Of a stretch of DNA of 64,000 bases, positions 10,177 to 18,813 are shown one piece after another. The position numbers and the translations under genes are program-made. The stretch is taken from contig NZ_JBBODF010000001.1 in NCBI RefSeq assembly GCF_038002825.1, positions 6,324,001 through 6,388,000 of the forward strand. The letters run 5' to 3'. Position 1 is the first letter of the stretch, and every line of letters starts with the position of its first letter. Source of the DNA: Paenibacillus sp. FSL H8-0048 (GTDB taxonomy: Bacteria > Bacillota > Bacilli > Paenibacillales > Paenibacillaceae). The notes beneath the pieces are model-generated. The model made no database searches and was not told the origin of the DNA. It was given only the letters and a program-made list of their open reading frames with translations.

Positions 10177-10655
10177 GCAAGCTGGATGGCAACGAACGCT
10201 GGAAATCCAAGATGCTTATGACAGAGCATGTTCAGCAGTATGAACAGAAGCAGGGGGGAGAGGGGCGAAGAATGATTACGGTCGAGGAACGGACGATGGT
10301 GCGTGACCTCATTCTGCTCCCTTACCTGGACACCATGGTCAGCAAAAGCCTGCGCGAGATTGAGCTGTCCGGCAGCATTCTCCAGCGGGCCTCCATGATT
10401 GCCGGCCAGGCGATTCAGCAGCGCATTATGGATGATACGCACCGGCTGCAGAAGGAGCTGAAGCAACGCAATATCCGGGTGGTGCCCGATGAGCAGGAGG
10501 AGTTCCTGGTGTATTACAAAATCTTTTGCCGGGGCTATCAGGAACGCTTCGGACTCACCCGGGACGTGATGCGCACGGAGATCAGCCTGCGGCTGACCCG
10601 GTATACGGCAGAGCTGGGAAAGGCATTGAAGGAGTATCTGAAAGAACATGTCTAG
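10173..10655 (+). CDS. Conserved protein downstream of the Y-family polymerase, YolD-like N-terminus
   Basis: The 160-residue, highly charged, helical protein begins MSKLDGNERWKSKMLMTEHVQQYEQ. That resembles the start of YolD-like proteins that accompany UvrX polymerases, but the remaining 130 residues do not look like YolD. The start overlaps the polymerase stop as ATGA, so translation is coupled. It ends overlapping by 4 bp the stop of the convergent AraC gene. A role in translesion synthesis is inferred from context only. Confidence 0.6.
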   Translation: MSKLDGNERWKSKMLMTEHVQQYEQKQGGEGRRMITVEERTMVRDLILLPYLDTMVSKSLREIELSGSILQRASMIAGQAIQQRIMDDTHRLQKELKQRNIRVVPDEQEEFLVYYKIFCRGYQERFGLTRDVMRTEISLRLTRYTAELGKALKEYLKEHV

Positions 10656-11491
10656 CATTCATCGGCTGCAGCTCCCGAGGTACGCTGGATGATGTATTTT
10701 TTTGGCGTTGTCAGGCTGAATTCCTTGAACTCTTTGATGAAATGGTTCTGATCGAAATAACCAAGCTCGAAGATACGCTCAAGCGTCTTCCTGTAATCAT
10801 TGCCCTCCAATAGCTCCAGTACATGCTGGAAGCGGATAATGCGGCTGAACAGCTTGGGGGATGCCCCGATATACCGCTCAAAGGCCTTGATCATATAACG
10901 GCTGGAATAGCCTGTATCCCTCGATAAATCGTTAACATGCAAGGTACCGTGGCTGCGGATAATCTGACGGGTCAAATAGTCAATCAGCCGCGGGATTTCC
11001 ATGCGCCCCAGTACATAGAGGTTGTAGTAGTCCTCAAACGCCTGAACCCGTTCAGGAAAAGTCCTCTTCTCCACCACCCGCTCCAGCAGCTCTGCAGCAT
11101 GAGGAAGAACGTCCCCGATCGGAATCTCCAGCTCGCTGAACTCACCGACCGGATACCCGAAGAAATGCTCCGCATAGCCCGGAAGAAACCGGATCACAAA
11201 GTATTCGCACCCCGACCGCACGAAAATTCCCTGTCTGCCTTTGTACAGAGTACCGCATATATTGGCTGACGGCTGATCCGGGTAGCAGCAAATGACCAGA
11301 TTCATGCACCCCTCCGGAAAGACAAACATTTGCTCCATGTTGAAGTCATCCATGAAAAATCCGTGGAATTGAATGCCGCCGCCAAAGGGGGCAGTTAAGG
11401 AAGGAACGTACTCGGAGTAGGAGGGCAGATGCTTTTTAAAGGTTGGCTGAACGGGACGGTAGAGCTCAGATGCTCTGTTTGGCAAATACAT
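10652..11491 (-). CDS. AraC-family transcriptional regulator
   Basis: The 279-residue protein has an N-terminal sensing domain of about 160 residues and a C-terminal double-HTH AraC domain. The latter includes LSRDTGYSSRYMIKAFERYIG and the second-helix signature RIFELGYFDQNHFIKEFKEFSLTTPKKY. ATG at 11491 has a near-perfect AAAAGGAGGT at 11500-11509; an upstream in-frame start at 11596 lacks such a site. It is divergent from the 13-gene operon that starts at 11725, 233 bp away, making it the obvious candidate regulator of that operon. The ligand cannot be read from the sequence. Confidence 0.85.
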   Translation of the reverse strand: MYLPNRASELYRPVQPTFKKHLPSYSEYVPSLTAPFGGGIQFHGFFMDDFNMEQMFVFPEGCMNLVICCYPDQPSANICGTLYKGRQGIFVRSGCEYFVIRFLPGYAEHFFGYPVGEFSELEIPIGDVLPHAAELLERVVEKRTFPERVQAFEDYYNLYVLGRMEIPRLIDYLTRQIIRSHGTLHVNDLSRDTGYSSRYMIKAFERYIGASPKLFSRIIRFQHVLELLEGNDYRKTLERIFELGYFDQNHFIKEFKEFSLTTPKKYIIQRTSGAAADEC

Positions 11492-11724
11492 ATGAAGGGA
11501 CCTCCTTTTATCCGAAAACACATTTAACCAGTGGGAAAAATAAGTATTAGATAAGATATTCACATTAAAACGAGTTCCGATCTTCAAGTCAAGCAACGAA
11601 AGTGTGAACAGGGGGTTCCGATTTTTACTATAAGTGAATGGCCTATGGAATTATAATCGTATAAACCTATAAATTTAGTTGGTTATTAGGGTGGGATTTA
11701 GAACTTGAAAAAGGGGGAAGGAGC

Positions 11725-12705
11725 ATGAGTGTAAGCAGCAGGCATCCTGTATTTGCCGGTGAACTGAAGGCGGATGGTTCCTTCGTTCCGCAAGCCAATC
11801 TGTTCACCATCCCGTTCGGCTATAGTCTGGGCGAGCACCGGCCAGCGTCCGGACGCTACCGGCTGCTCTGGATGAAGGCGTGTCCCTATGCCCACCGTGC
11901 TGTGATTGTCCGCAGCCTGCTGGGATTGGAGGAAGTGATCAGCCTGGGCACGGCCAGCCATTTCCGGACGGAATACGGCTGGGAGTTCTCGCTTGATGAG
12001 GGCGGCGTTGACCCTGTGCTGGGTATCCGCTATATCAAGGAGATTTATGATGCAGAGGACCCGCAGTATAAGGGACGTCCCACTGTACCTATTATCGTGG
12101 ATGTGCAGACAGGCCGTGGCGTGAACAGTGACTATTTCCGGCTGACCAACTATCTGGAGACGGTATGGTCGCCATTTCATAAGGCGGGAGCGCCGGATCT
12201 GTACCCGCAGCGGCTCCGCGGCGAAATTGACGCACTTAATGACCTGATCTTCAGCGATATCAACAGCGGGGTGTACAAAGCGGGCTTTGCCCATTCGCAG
12301 GCCGCTTATGAACAGGCCTACGATACCCTGTTCAACCGGCTGGATGAGCTGGAGCAACGTCTTGAACACAGCCGTTATCTTTTTGGAGATTTCATTACGG
12401 ATGCCGATGTCCGGCTCTATACCACCCTTGTCCGGTTCGATGCGGCCTATTATCCGGTATTTAACACGAACCGCAGCCGCTTGACGGACTTCCCGAATTT
12501 GTGGGGCTATGCGAGGGATCTGTATCAGCTTCCCGGCTTTGGCGATACCACCGATCTGGCAGCGATCCGCAGCAGCTATCATGCCTCTCCTCATCTAAGG
12601 GGATTTGCCCGCAATCCGTACGGTATTTATCCCCTGGGTCCCGATGAACGGGATTGGGCTGCTCCCCATGGGCGGGCACATTTAAAAGGAGGGTATTCCC
12701 GATGA
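11725..12705 (+). CDS. Glutathionyl-hydroquinone reductase-like protein 1 (xi-class GST family)
   Basis: Thioredoxin-fold protein of the family that removes thiol adducts from hydroquinones and related aryl or alkyl conjugates through a catalytic cysteine. Here the motif is ACPYAHRA with C53, followed by the all-helical GST C-terminal domain (about 160-300, with YLFGDFITDADVRLYTTLVRFD). At 326 residues the length is usual. ATG at 11725 follows GGGGGAAGGAG. It is the first of four paralogues in one operon and overlaps the next by 4 bp. Most Bacillota lack glutathione, so the thiol partner (bacillithiol, cysteine or an imported compound) is unknown. Confidence 0.88.
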   Translation: MSVSSRHPVFAGELKADGSFVPQANLFTIPFGYSLGEHRPASGRYRLLWMKACPYAHRAVIVRSLLGLEEVISLGTASHFRTEYGWEFSLDEGGVDPVLGIRYIKEIYDAEDPQYKGRPTVPIIVDVQTGRGVNSDYFRLTNYLETVWSPFHKAGAPDLYPQRLRGEIDALNDLIFSDINSGVYKAGFAHSQAAYEQAYDTLFNRLDELEQRLEHSRYLFGDFITDADVRLYTTLVRFDAAYYPVFNTNRSRLTDFPNLWGYARDLYQLPGFGDTTDLAAIRSSYHASPHLRGFARNPYGIYPLGPDERDWAAPHGRAHLKGGYSR

Positions 12706-13664
12706 GTCAACAAGTTCAGAATTCCCCGGCAGAAATTATCGCAAACGGCGCTTTTGTAAGACAGAGTAACCGTTTCTTTGCGGCCTTTGGTGATGGCCCT
12801 GATGAGCTTCCAGTGGAGCAGGGCCGCTACCGCCTGATCTGGTCAGCAGCCTGCCCCTGGGCGCACCGTGCGGTCATTGTACGGCGTCTGCTCGGTCTGG
12901 AGGAGGCGATCAGCCTGGGTACAGTGGACCCGCTCCGGCCGGCACTTCCGCATACGGACTGGGCGTTCACACTGGATGCCGGCGGCGTTGATCCTGTGCT
13001 GGGTATCCGCTACCTGAGTGAGGCCTACCGGACAGCCGATCCCGCTTACTCCGGGCGTCCTACCGTTCCGGCCCTTGTGGAGGTTGCGACAGGGAAGGTA
13101 GTTCAGAACGATTATTTTAAGCTGACCAATCACCTGGAGACCGCCTGGGCTCCGCTACATAAGCAGGATGCACCCGATCTGTATCCTCTTCATTTGCGGG
13201 CGGAGATTGATCAACTGAACGAACAGATCTTCCATGATGTTAATAACGGTGTATATAAGGCCGGGTTTGCCCGCTCGCAGGAAGCCTACGAGGCGGCCTA
13301 TCATACCTTATTCGAGCGGCTGGATGAGCTTGAGGAGCGCCTCTCCGTTAGCCGGTACTTATTCGGGGATCAGCTGACGGATTCCGATGTCCGCCTGTAC
13401 ACGACGCTCGCCCGCTTCGATATCGCGTATTACACGGCATTCCGGGCCAACCGGCAGCGCCTTGCCGATTACCGCCACTTGTGGGCTTATGCCCGGGATT
13501 TATATCAGACTCCAGGATTTGGAGATACCACGGATTTCGATGCGATCAAACGGCATTATCATCTGTCTGCACTTTTTGCCGCTGAAGGGTCCAATCCATA
13601 CCGGATTCTGCCCAAGGGACCCGATGTAAGCCAGTGGAACACTCCGCATGGCCGTCATAGCTGA
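12702..13664 (+). CDS. Glutathionyl-hydroquinone reductase-like protein 2
   Basis: The 320-residue paralogue of the preceding gene has the canonical catalytic motif ACPWAHRA (C51). The GST C-terminal domain contains SRYLFGDQLTDSDVRLYTTLARFD, and the tail holds LYQTPGFGDTTDFDAIKRHY. The ATG at 12702 overlaps the previous stop as ATGA and has AAAGGAGG at 12685-12692. Expected role: thiol-dependent reduction of an S-conjugate or quinone adduct in the cytoplasm. It is followed 14 bp later by the dehydrogenase gene. Paralogues in one operon suggest different substrates or stereochemistry rather than simple dosage. Confidence 0.9.
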   Translation: MSQQVQNSPAEIIANGAFVRQSNRFFAAFGDGPDELPVEQGRYRLIWSAACPWAHRAVIVRRLLGLEEAISLGTVDPLRPALPHTDWAFTLDAGGVDPVLGIRYLSEAYRTADPAYSGRPTVPALVEVATGKVVQNDYFKLTNHLETAWAPLHKQDAPDLYPLHLRAEIDQLNEQIFHDVNNGVYKAGFARSQEAYEAAYHTLFERLDELEERLSVSRYLFGDQLTDSDVRLYTTLARFDIAYYTAFRANRQRLADYRHLWAYARDLYQTPGFGDTTDFDAIKRHYHLSALFAAEGSNPYRILPKGPDVSQWNTPHGRHS

Positions 13665-13678
13665 AAGGGTGGACAGGG

Positions 13679-14788
13679 ATGCTGACATTTAAATCACCGG
13701 ATATCTATGTGAACGAACCGAGGGCATTGCAGCGCCTGGGCGCCTTAGCCCGCCCTTATGGCCGCAAGGCGTATCTGATCGGCGGGGAGAATGCGTTGAA
13801 GCAGACAGGGGCCGTCCTGGAGTCCAGCCTGAAGGCTGAAGGCATTGAGGTGGCTGTGGAGATCCACACGGGTGAAGTTACCTTGGCTAATATTCACAAA
13901 TATGCAGATAAGCTCTCTGCGGCCGCACCAGACTTCGTCGTGGGCGCCGGAGGGGGCAAAGTGCTGGATCTGGTCAAGGCTGTGGCCGACCGTCTGGATC
14001 TTCCTGCAGTCATGGTTCCGACAATCGCAGCCACCTGCGCCGCCTGGTCGGCTCTGAGTATCCTGTACGATGATGAAGGCAGAGCGGATGGCGCTCTGTT
14101 CCTGAAGGCCGCTCCCCGGTTGGTTATTGCTGATACGGCAGTTCTGGCCAAGGCTCCAAGGCGGTATTTGGCTTCAGGGATCGGGGATACCCTGGCGAAG
14201 TGGTATGAAGTGGCTCTGAACCGGCAGGACGGGGCAGACGGCTTGGATATTCAATTGAGTCTGCAACCGGCCAGGCTGGCGCTTGAGATTATTAGACGCA
14301 GTGGCGATGCCGCCTACCGGCAGGCAGAAACGGGTACACCTGATGAAGCATTCCGGGAAGTGGCGGACGCAATCATTATGCTGACAGGACTGGCAGGTAC
14401 AGTGGGGGCGGGAAAGCGGCGCGCGCTTGTCGCTCATGCCATTCATGACAGCCTGACTCATCTGGAGGAGGTGCATGATTCGCTGCATGGAGAGAAGGTG
14501 GGGTTCTGCCTCATTGTGCAATCACTGCTGGAAGGCCGGCAAGATATCCCTGAGCTGATGGGTACGCTGCTTCGCTATGAGCTGCCAGTTACACTTGCGG
14601 AGCTTGGTATTGAAGAGGAGGCGCTGATTGCCCGCATTGCCGCAGGCAGTGAAATCGTTCCGGCGCCTGGAGGGTTGGCTTTTGCATATGACAACAGCAG
14701 TATAGTGCAGGCGATAAGGGAAGCGGATGAATTAGGCCGCCAGACCAAGAAGAACAGCCTTATCTTCAGTGCAATCACTGGCAAGTAG
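13679..14788 (+). CDS. Iron-containing/glycerol dehydrogenase-type oxidoreductase
   Basis: NAD(P)-dependent polyol or alcohol dehydrogenase of the GldA-like Fe-ADH superfamily, 369 residues. The nucleotide-binding region shows VVGAGGGKVLDLVKAVAD. Metal ligands are suggested by SGIGDTLAKWYE (Asp), LVAHAIHDSL (His) and SLHGEKVGF (His). ATG at 13679 follows GAAAGGGTGG. It lies between the reductase pair and the ABC importer in the same operon, so it probably acts on a carbonyl or alcohol formed in that pathway. True glycerol dehydrogenase activity is not shown; the ethanolamine- or glycerol-1-phosphate-type relatives are alternatives. Confidence 0.8.
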   Translation: MLTFKSPDIYVNEPRALQRLGALARPYGRKAYLIGGENALKQTGAVLESSLKAEGIEVAVEIHTGEVTLANIHKYADKLSAAAPDFVVGAGGGKVLDLVKAVADRLDLPAVMVPTIAATCAAWSALSILYDDEGRADGALFLKAAPRLVIADTAVLAKAPRRYLASGIGDTLAKWYEVALNRQDGADGLDIQLSLQPARLALEIIRRSGDAAYRQAETGTPDEAFREVADAIIMLTGLAGTVGAGKRRALVAHAIHDSLTHLEEVHDSLHGEKVGFCLIVQSLLEGRQDIPELMGTLLRYELPVTLAELGIEEEALIARIAAGSEIVPAPGGLAFAYDNSSIVQAIREADELGRQTKKNSLIFSAITGK

Positions 14789-14841
14789 AGGCGCGAACCC
14801 TGAACTGAGTTCATATTTACTCAAAGGTGGTAGATAGACAA

Positions 14842-15954
14842 GTGAAAATCATACAGACAGTCAGACTCAAGCACACCCTGCTGTTCATGCCCTTACTCGC
14901 TATCGCGCTGGCAGCCAGCGGCTGCGGCAGCTCGGGGGAGGCGGCTGCAGTGTCGCCTTCGGCCGAACCTGCGGCCGGGGCTGCAAGTGAACCCGCAGCC
15001 CAAGCCACGGCTGTACCCGCGAGTGCTCCGTCGCCGGAAGCGGATCTTAGCGGAGTCACCCTGCGGATCGGCCAAGTAGGCTGGCCGGAATGGGAGGAAG
15101 GCTTCAAGGCAGCCGGATTGCTGGACACACCGTACCACCTGAGCTTCAGTGTCTTCCAGGGCGGGAATCTGGAGCTCGAAGCTATTGCCGCTGACCAGCT
15201 GGATTTCGCCATTACGAGTGAAATCCCGCCGATCTTCGCTTCCCAGGCGGCCAATCAGGGGAGCTTCAAAGTGATCGGAGTCCAGCGGTGGAATACGCTG
15301 AATCAGGAGCTGGTGATCCCTAAGGGTTCAGTGGTGACCAGTGTTGCGGAGCTGAAGGGCAAGAAGATAGCTTATGTGCCGAATACAACGGCGCAGTATT
15401 TCCTGGTCAAAATGCTGGAGGGCGCCGGTCTGAGCTGGAAGGATATCGAGCCGGTCAAGCTGACAACAGCCGAAGGGCTGAGCGCACTGGTCGGCGGCAA
15501 GGTTGACGCGCTGGCCAGCTATGGCAACTCCATTATTGCGGCACGCCAGAACGGGGCCACAACTCTTGCCAGTGCAGCGGATATTCTATCCGGTAATTTC
15601 CCGGTTAACGTCAACACGAAGTCCATTGATGATCCAGCCAAGCACGCCGCAATAGCTGACTTCCTGGAGCGGTTAACCCGCTACTATACCTGGACGCAGA
15701 ATCATCAGGAGCAGTGGGCTGAGATTACAGCCAGCAATACACATCAGAAGCAGGCCGAAGTGCTGGATACTCTGGTGAACGGCGACAAGCAGCGACCGCT
15801 GAAGCTTGAGGGTATCTCAGAGCAGGCGATTGCCTCACAGCAGGATATTGCCGATACCTTCACCGGGTTAGGACTGCTGCCTAAGAAGGTAGATGTATCT
15901 ATAATTTGGAGCCATGCCTTTGACGACGATATCAACGCTATTCTGAAGAAATAG
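14842..15954 (+). CDS. SsuA-type ABC substrate-binding lipoprotein (sulfonate/nitrate/taurine class)
   Basis: Extracytoplasmic binding protein, 370 residues, with signal and lipobox LAASGC and an A/P/E-rich linker. The periplasmic-binding fold follows, with LRIGQVGWPEW, LDFAITSEIPPIFA and ELKGKKIAYVPNTTAQYFLVKMLE, which is typical of aliphatic sulfonate binders. GTG at 14842 follows AAAGGTGG at 14823-14830; another in-frame GTG at 14827 is too close to that site. Its permease and ATPase follow. The substrate could equally be a taurine-like compound, a thiamine precursor or another small organic anion, since the family is broad. Confidence 0.85.
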   Translation: MKIIQTVRLKHTLLFMPLLAIALAASGCGSSGEAAAVSPSAEPAAGAASEPAAQATAVPASAPSPEADLSGVTLRIGQVGWPEWEEGFKAAGLLDTPYHLSFSVFQGGNLELEAIAADQLDFAITSEIPPIFASQAANQGSFKVIGVQRWNTLNQELVIPKGSVVTSVAELKGKKIAYVPNTTAQYFLVKMLEGAGLSWKDIEPVKLTTAEGLSALVGGKVDALASYGNSIIAARQNGATTLASAADILSGNFPVNVNTKSIDDPAKHAAIADFLERLTRYYTWTQNHQEQWAEITASNTHQKQAEVLDTLVNGDKQRPLKLEGISEQAIASQQDIADTFTGLGLLPKKVDVSIIWSHAFDDDINAILKK

Positions 15955-15973
15955 CATAAGGGTGGAAGGAGCA

Positions 15974-16759
15974 ATGAACAACAGAAATGGGAAAAGGCTT
16001 CCGCAGGCGGCTCTGCCCTGGGCATTGCCTATCCTTGTCCTGATCCTGTGGCAGATCTTCACCACTACCGGCTTCCTGGCCGGTAACATTCTGCCGAAGC
16101 CGGTTGAGGTCGGGCGGGCAGCAGTCGAACTTCTGAAGAACGGACAACTGCTGGATAACGTAGCAATCAGCACAAGGCGGGCGGTTCTAGGCTTCCTGGC
16201 CGGAGGCGCGATAGGCTTCCTGCTCGGGTTGTTCAACGGAGTATGGGCGAGGGCGGAGCTGCTGCTTGACACAACCATTCAAATGATCCGCAATGTTCCT
16301 CATCTGGCGCTCATTCCGATTGCGATCCTGTGGTTCGGTATCGGAGAGGAGACCAAGCTGGTGCTGGTATCGCTCGGGGTGTTCTTTCCAATCTACCTCA
16401 ATACCTTCCATGGCATCCGCTCGGTGGACCCGAAGCTGGTGGAGATGGGCAAGGTTTACGGTTACCGGGGAGCTTCCTTATATGGACATGTTATTCTGCC
16501 CGGAGCACTGCCTGCCATCCTGGTAGGCGTCCGGCAATCGCTTGGCATTATGTGGTTGACGCTGATTGTGGCGGAGACAGTGGCAGCAGATTCCGGTATC
16601 GGCTATATGGCGATGAATGCCCGGGAGTATATGCGGATGGATATTATCGTACTCAGCATCCTGCTGTATGCCTTGCTTGGCAAGCTGTCGGACAGTCTGG
16701 CGAAGCTGCTGGAGGCAAGCTGGCTGCGCTGGCATTCGAATTATGCCGCACAACGATAA
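15974..16759 (+). CDS. SsuC-type ABC permease
   Basis: Inner-membrane permease of the sulfonate/nitrate/taurine class, 261 residues, with about six membrane segments. The cytoplasmic EAA-like loop reads VEMGKVYGYRGASLYGHVILPGALPAILVGVRQSLG. ATG at 15974 lies just after AAGGGTGGAAGGAG. It is 19 bp from the binding-protein gene and 7 bp from the ATPase gene, completing a single importer. Confidence 0.88.
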   Translation: MNNRNGKRLPQAALPWALPILVLILWQIFTTTGFLAGNILPKPVEVGRAAVELLKNGQLLDNVAISTRRAVLGFLAGGAIGFLLGLFNGVWARAELLLDTTIQMIRNVPHLALIPIAILWFGIGEETKLVLVSLGVFFPIYLNTFHGIRSVDPKLVEMGKVYGYRGASLYGHVILPGALPAILVGVRQSLGIMWLTLIVAETVAADSGIGYMAMNAREYMRMDIIVLSILLYALLGKLSDSLAKLLEASWLRWHSNYAAQR

Positions 16760-16766
16760 GGGAGCT

Positions 16767-17549
16767 ATGAATGGAATGGATAGATCACAACGGGGCTTTA
16801 GGCTGCAGACCCAGGGTCTGAGCAAATCATTCGGAAGCAGCACAGTGCTGAACGAAATTAGCCTGAGGGTGGAGCCGGGAGAATTCATCGCAGTTGTAGG
16901 GAAGAGCGGCTGCGGCAAAAGCACCCTGCTCCGCCTGCTCGCCGGACTTGAGCAACCCTCTGCCGGAACCGTTGAGCTGGATGGTGTTGCTGTGTCCGGC
17001 ATTCATCCGGAGGCGAGGGTACTGTTTCAGGAATCCCGGCTGCTGCCGTGGAAGCGGGTCATTGAGAATGTCCGGATGGGTGCGCCCGGACGGGACCGGC
17101 TGAGGGCGCAGGAAGCCCTGAGGCTTGTCGGACTGAACGAGCGGTCTGGAGAATGGCCGGGGGTATTATCCGGAGGGCAGCAGCAGCGCGTGTCTCTGGC
17201 GCGGGCTATTGCCGGCCAGCCCCGGCTGCTGCTGCTGGATGAGCCGTTTGGTGCGCTAGATGCGCTGACCCGGCTGGAGATGCAGCAGCTAATCGGGCGG
17301 CTCTGGGCAGAGCAGGGCTTCACGGTATTGCTGGTCACCCATGACGTCAGTGAAGCTGTGGCGCTGGCCAGCCGGGTGCTGCTCATCCGGGAGGGCGAGA
17401 TTACACTGGATGAGAGAATTGCGCTGGGCCGGCCGCGCGTGCGTGACTCCGGATTCGCCCACTATGAGAATCTGATCCTGAGGCATGTCATGGGAGCGGC
17501 GGATGAGGAAGAAACGCCGCTTGTCCGGCCGGTTCAGTACTCCATCTGA
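16767..17549 (+). CDS. SsuB-type ABC transporter ATPase
   Basis: The ATPase subunit, 260 residues, powers the sulfonate-type importer. Walker A is GKSGCGKST, the Q-loop VLFQESRLLPW, the signature LSGGQQQR, Walker B LLLLDEPFGALD and the switch His THD. ATG at 16767 lies very close to AAGGGAG; the ATG at 16776 has better spacing and may be the true start. The stop is 25 bp before the aminotransferase gene. Confidence 0.9.
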   Translation: MNGMDRSQRGFRLQTQGLSKSFGSSTVLNEISLRVEPGEFIAVVGKSGCGKSTLLRLLAGLEQPSAGTVELDGVAVSGIHPEARVLFQESRLLPWKRVIENVRMGAPGRDRLRAQEALRLVGLNERSGEWPGVLSGGQQQRVSLARAIAGQPRLLLLDEPFGALDALTRLEMQQLIGRLWAEQGFTVLLVTHDVSEAVALASRVLLIREGEITLDERIALGRPRVRDSGFAHYENLILRHVMGAADEEETPLVRPVQYSI

Positions 17550-17574
17550 CAGGGAACGTGAAGGGGGAGCAGCA

Positions 17575-18771
17575 ATGAGTGTTAAAGAAACGGAGTACGA
17601 GTATAACAGAGAGATTGTTGTGCGGCCTGTCGGCAGGGGGGCTGCGGCAGCCAAGAACAGCGTGAATCTGTCCTTTGGGTTCCCGGCTACCGAACTGCTG
17701 CCGGTGGAAGCGCTGAACCGCGCCGCCGCTGAAAGCTTGAATCCTGAAGGTGCGGATGCTCTGCACTATACCGGCGGCAAAGGCGTTGCTCAGGTTCAGG
17801 AATGGCAGCTGAACCGCTTGCGGAAATTCGGCATTGAGGCAGAGGCTGAGAACTATCTGGCGGTATACGGCGCCGGTCAGGGCATTGAGCTTGCAGCACG
17901 TGTGCTGCTTAATCCTGGGGATACAGTGTGGACGGAGGCACCGAGCTTCTTCAACGCACTGGACGCTTTCCGTCATGCGGGGGCGAAGACCGTTGGATTA
18001 CGTGCAGATAAGTACGGGCTGGATGTGGACCAGGTGGAGAAGCTGCTGAGATCGGCCGAGGCTGCGGGCGCTGCTCTTCCGAAGCTGATCTATGTCATTC
18101 CGAACTTTCAGAATCCCGCCGGAACCACTCTGCCGGCAGATCGAAGGCAGAAGCTTGCGGCTCTGGCCCGGACGTACCATCTGTTCATTCTGGAGGATGA
18201 CGCTTACGGTGAGCTGCGTTATGAAGGGCATGATCTGCCTTCGGTGTATTCTTTTGCGCCGGAGCGGGTCATCTACCTGACTACGTTCTCCAAAACGCTG
18301 GGCCCCGGACTTCGGCTGGGTACCGTTATCGCCCCCCTTCAAGTAGCCGAACGGTTACGGGTCCTTACCCTGAATAGCCCGCCGACCCCGTTCACCCTGG
18401 AGATTGTGGGCTGCCTGCTGCAGACCTATGACTATGATGCGCAAATCTCCCGGCTGAGGGACTGTTACCGCGCGCGGAGGGATTTCATGGCGGAGTGTCT
18501 GGCGGCCGAATTTGAGGAGGCGGTTAGCCTCCATGTGCCGGAGGGCGGATTTTTCCTGTGGCTGTCCTTTAAGGAGAACGTAAGTGCGCTGGAAATTGCC
18601 CGGTTAGCGAAGGAGCAAGGTGTACTTGTTGTGCCTGGCGAGCAGTTCTTCGCCGGTAACCAGGCGCCTGCCCCTTTCCTCCGGCTCTGCTTCAGCTATT
18701 CGAATGAACAGGAGATCGCACGCGGTGTGCGGGCTTTGGCTGCAGCGTATCGGCTGCTTATCAAGGGGTAG
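17575..18771 (+). CDS. PLP-dependent aminotransferase, class I/II (2-aminoadipate/aromatic type)
   Basis: Fold-type I aminotransferase, 398 residues, transferring an amino group between an amino acid and a 2-oxo acid. The PLP lysine is K240 in TTFSKTLGPGLRLG. Cofactor-binding elements include AVYGAGQGIELAARVLLNPGD, YVIPNFQNPAG and LEDDAYGEL. There is no N-terminal GntR domain, so this is an enzyme and not a MocR regulator. ATG at 17575 follows AAGGGGGAG. Set between the two importer and reductase pairs, it may deaminate an amino acid released from an imported conjugate; a beta-lyase side activity is possible in this family. Confidence 0.85.
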   Translation: MSVKETEYEYNREIVVRPVGRGAAAAKNSVNLSFGFPATELLPVEALNRAAAESLNPEGADALHYTGGKGVAQVQEWQLNRLRKFGIEAEAENYLAVYGAGQGIELAARVLLNPGDTVWTEAPSFFNALDAFRHAGAKTVGLRADKYGLDVDQVEKLLRSAEAAGAALPKLIYVIPNFQNPAGTTLPADRRQKLAALARTYHLFILEDDAYGELRYEGHDLPSVYSFAPERVIYLTTFSKTLGPGLRLGTVIAPLQVAERLRVLTLNSPPTPFTLEIVGCLLQTYDYDAQISRLRDCYRARRDFMAECLAAEFEEAVSLHVPEGGFFLWLSFKENVSALEIARLAKEQGVLVVPGEQFFAGNQAPAPFLRLCFSYSNEQEIARGVRALAAAYRLLIKG

Positions 18772-18813
18772 GGCATACCGAGAAAGAAATCGAACAAGCA
18801 GAGGAGCGTCATT

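Noticed and set aside
11640-11660. CymR operator before the 13-gene operon (GGAATTAT half site)
   Set aside because: Only one half of the expected inverted motif is visible, so it is not claimed.
17575-18771. MocR-type transcription factor
   Set aside because: The protein starts directly with the aminotransferase fold; there is no N-terminal GntR DNA-binding domain.
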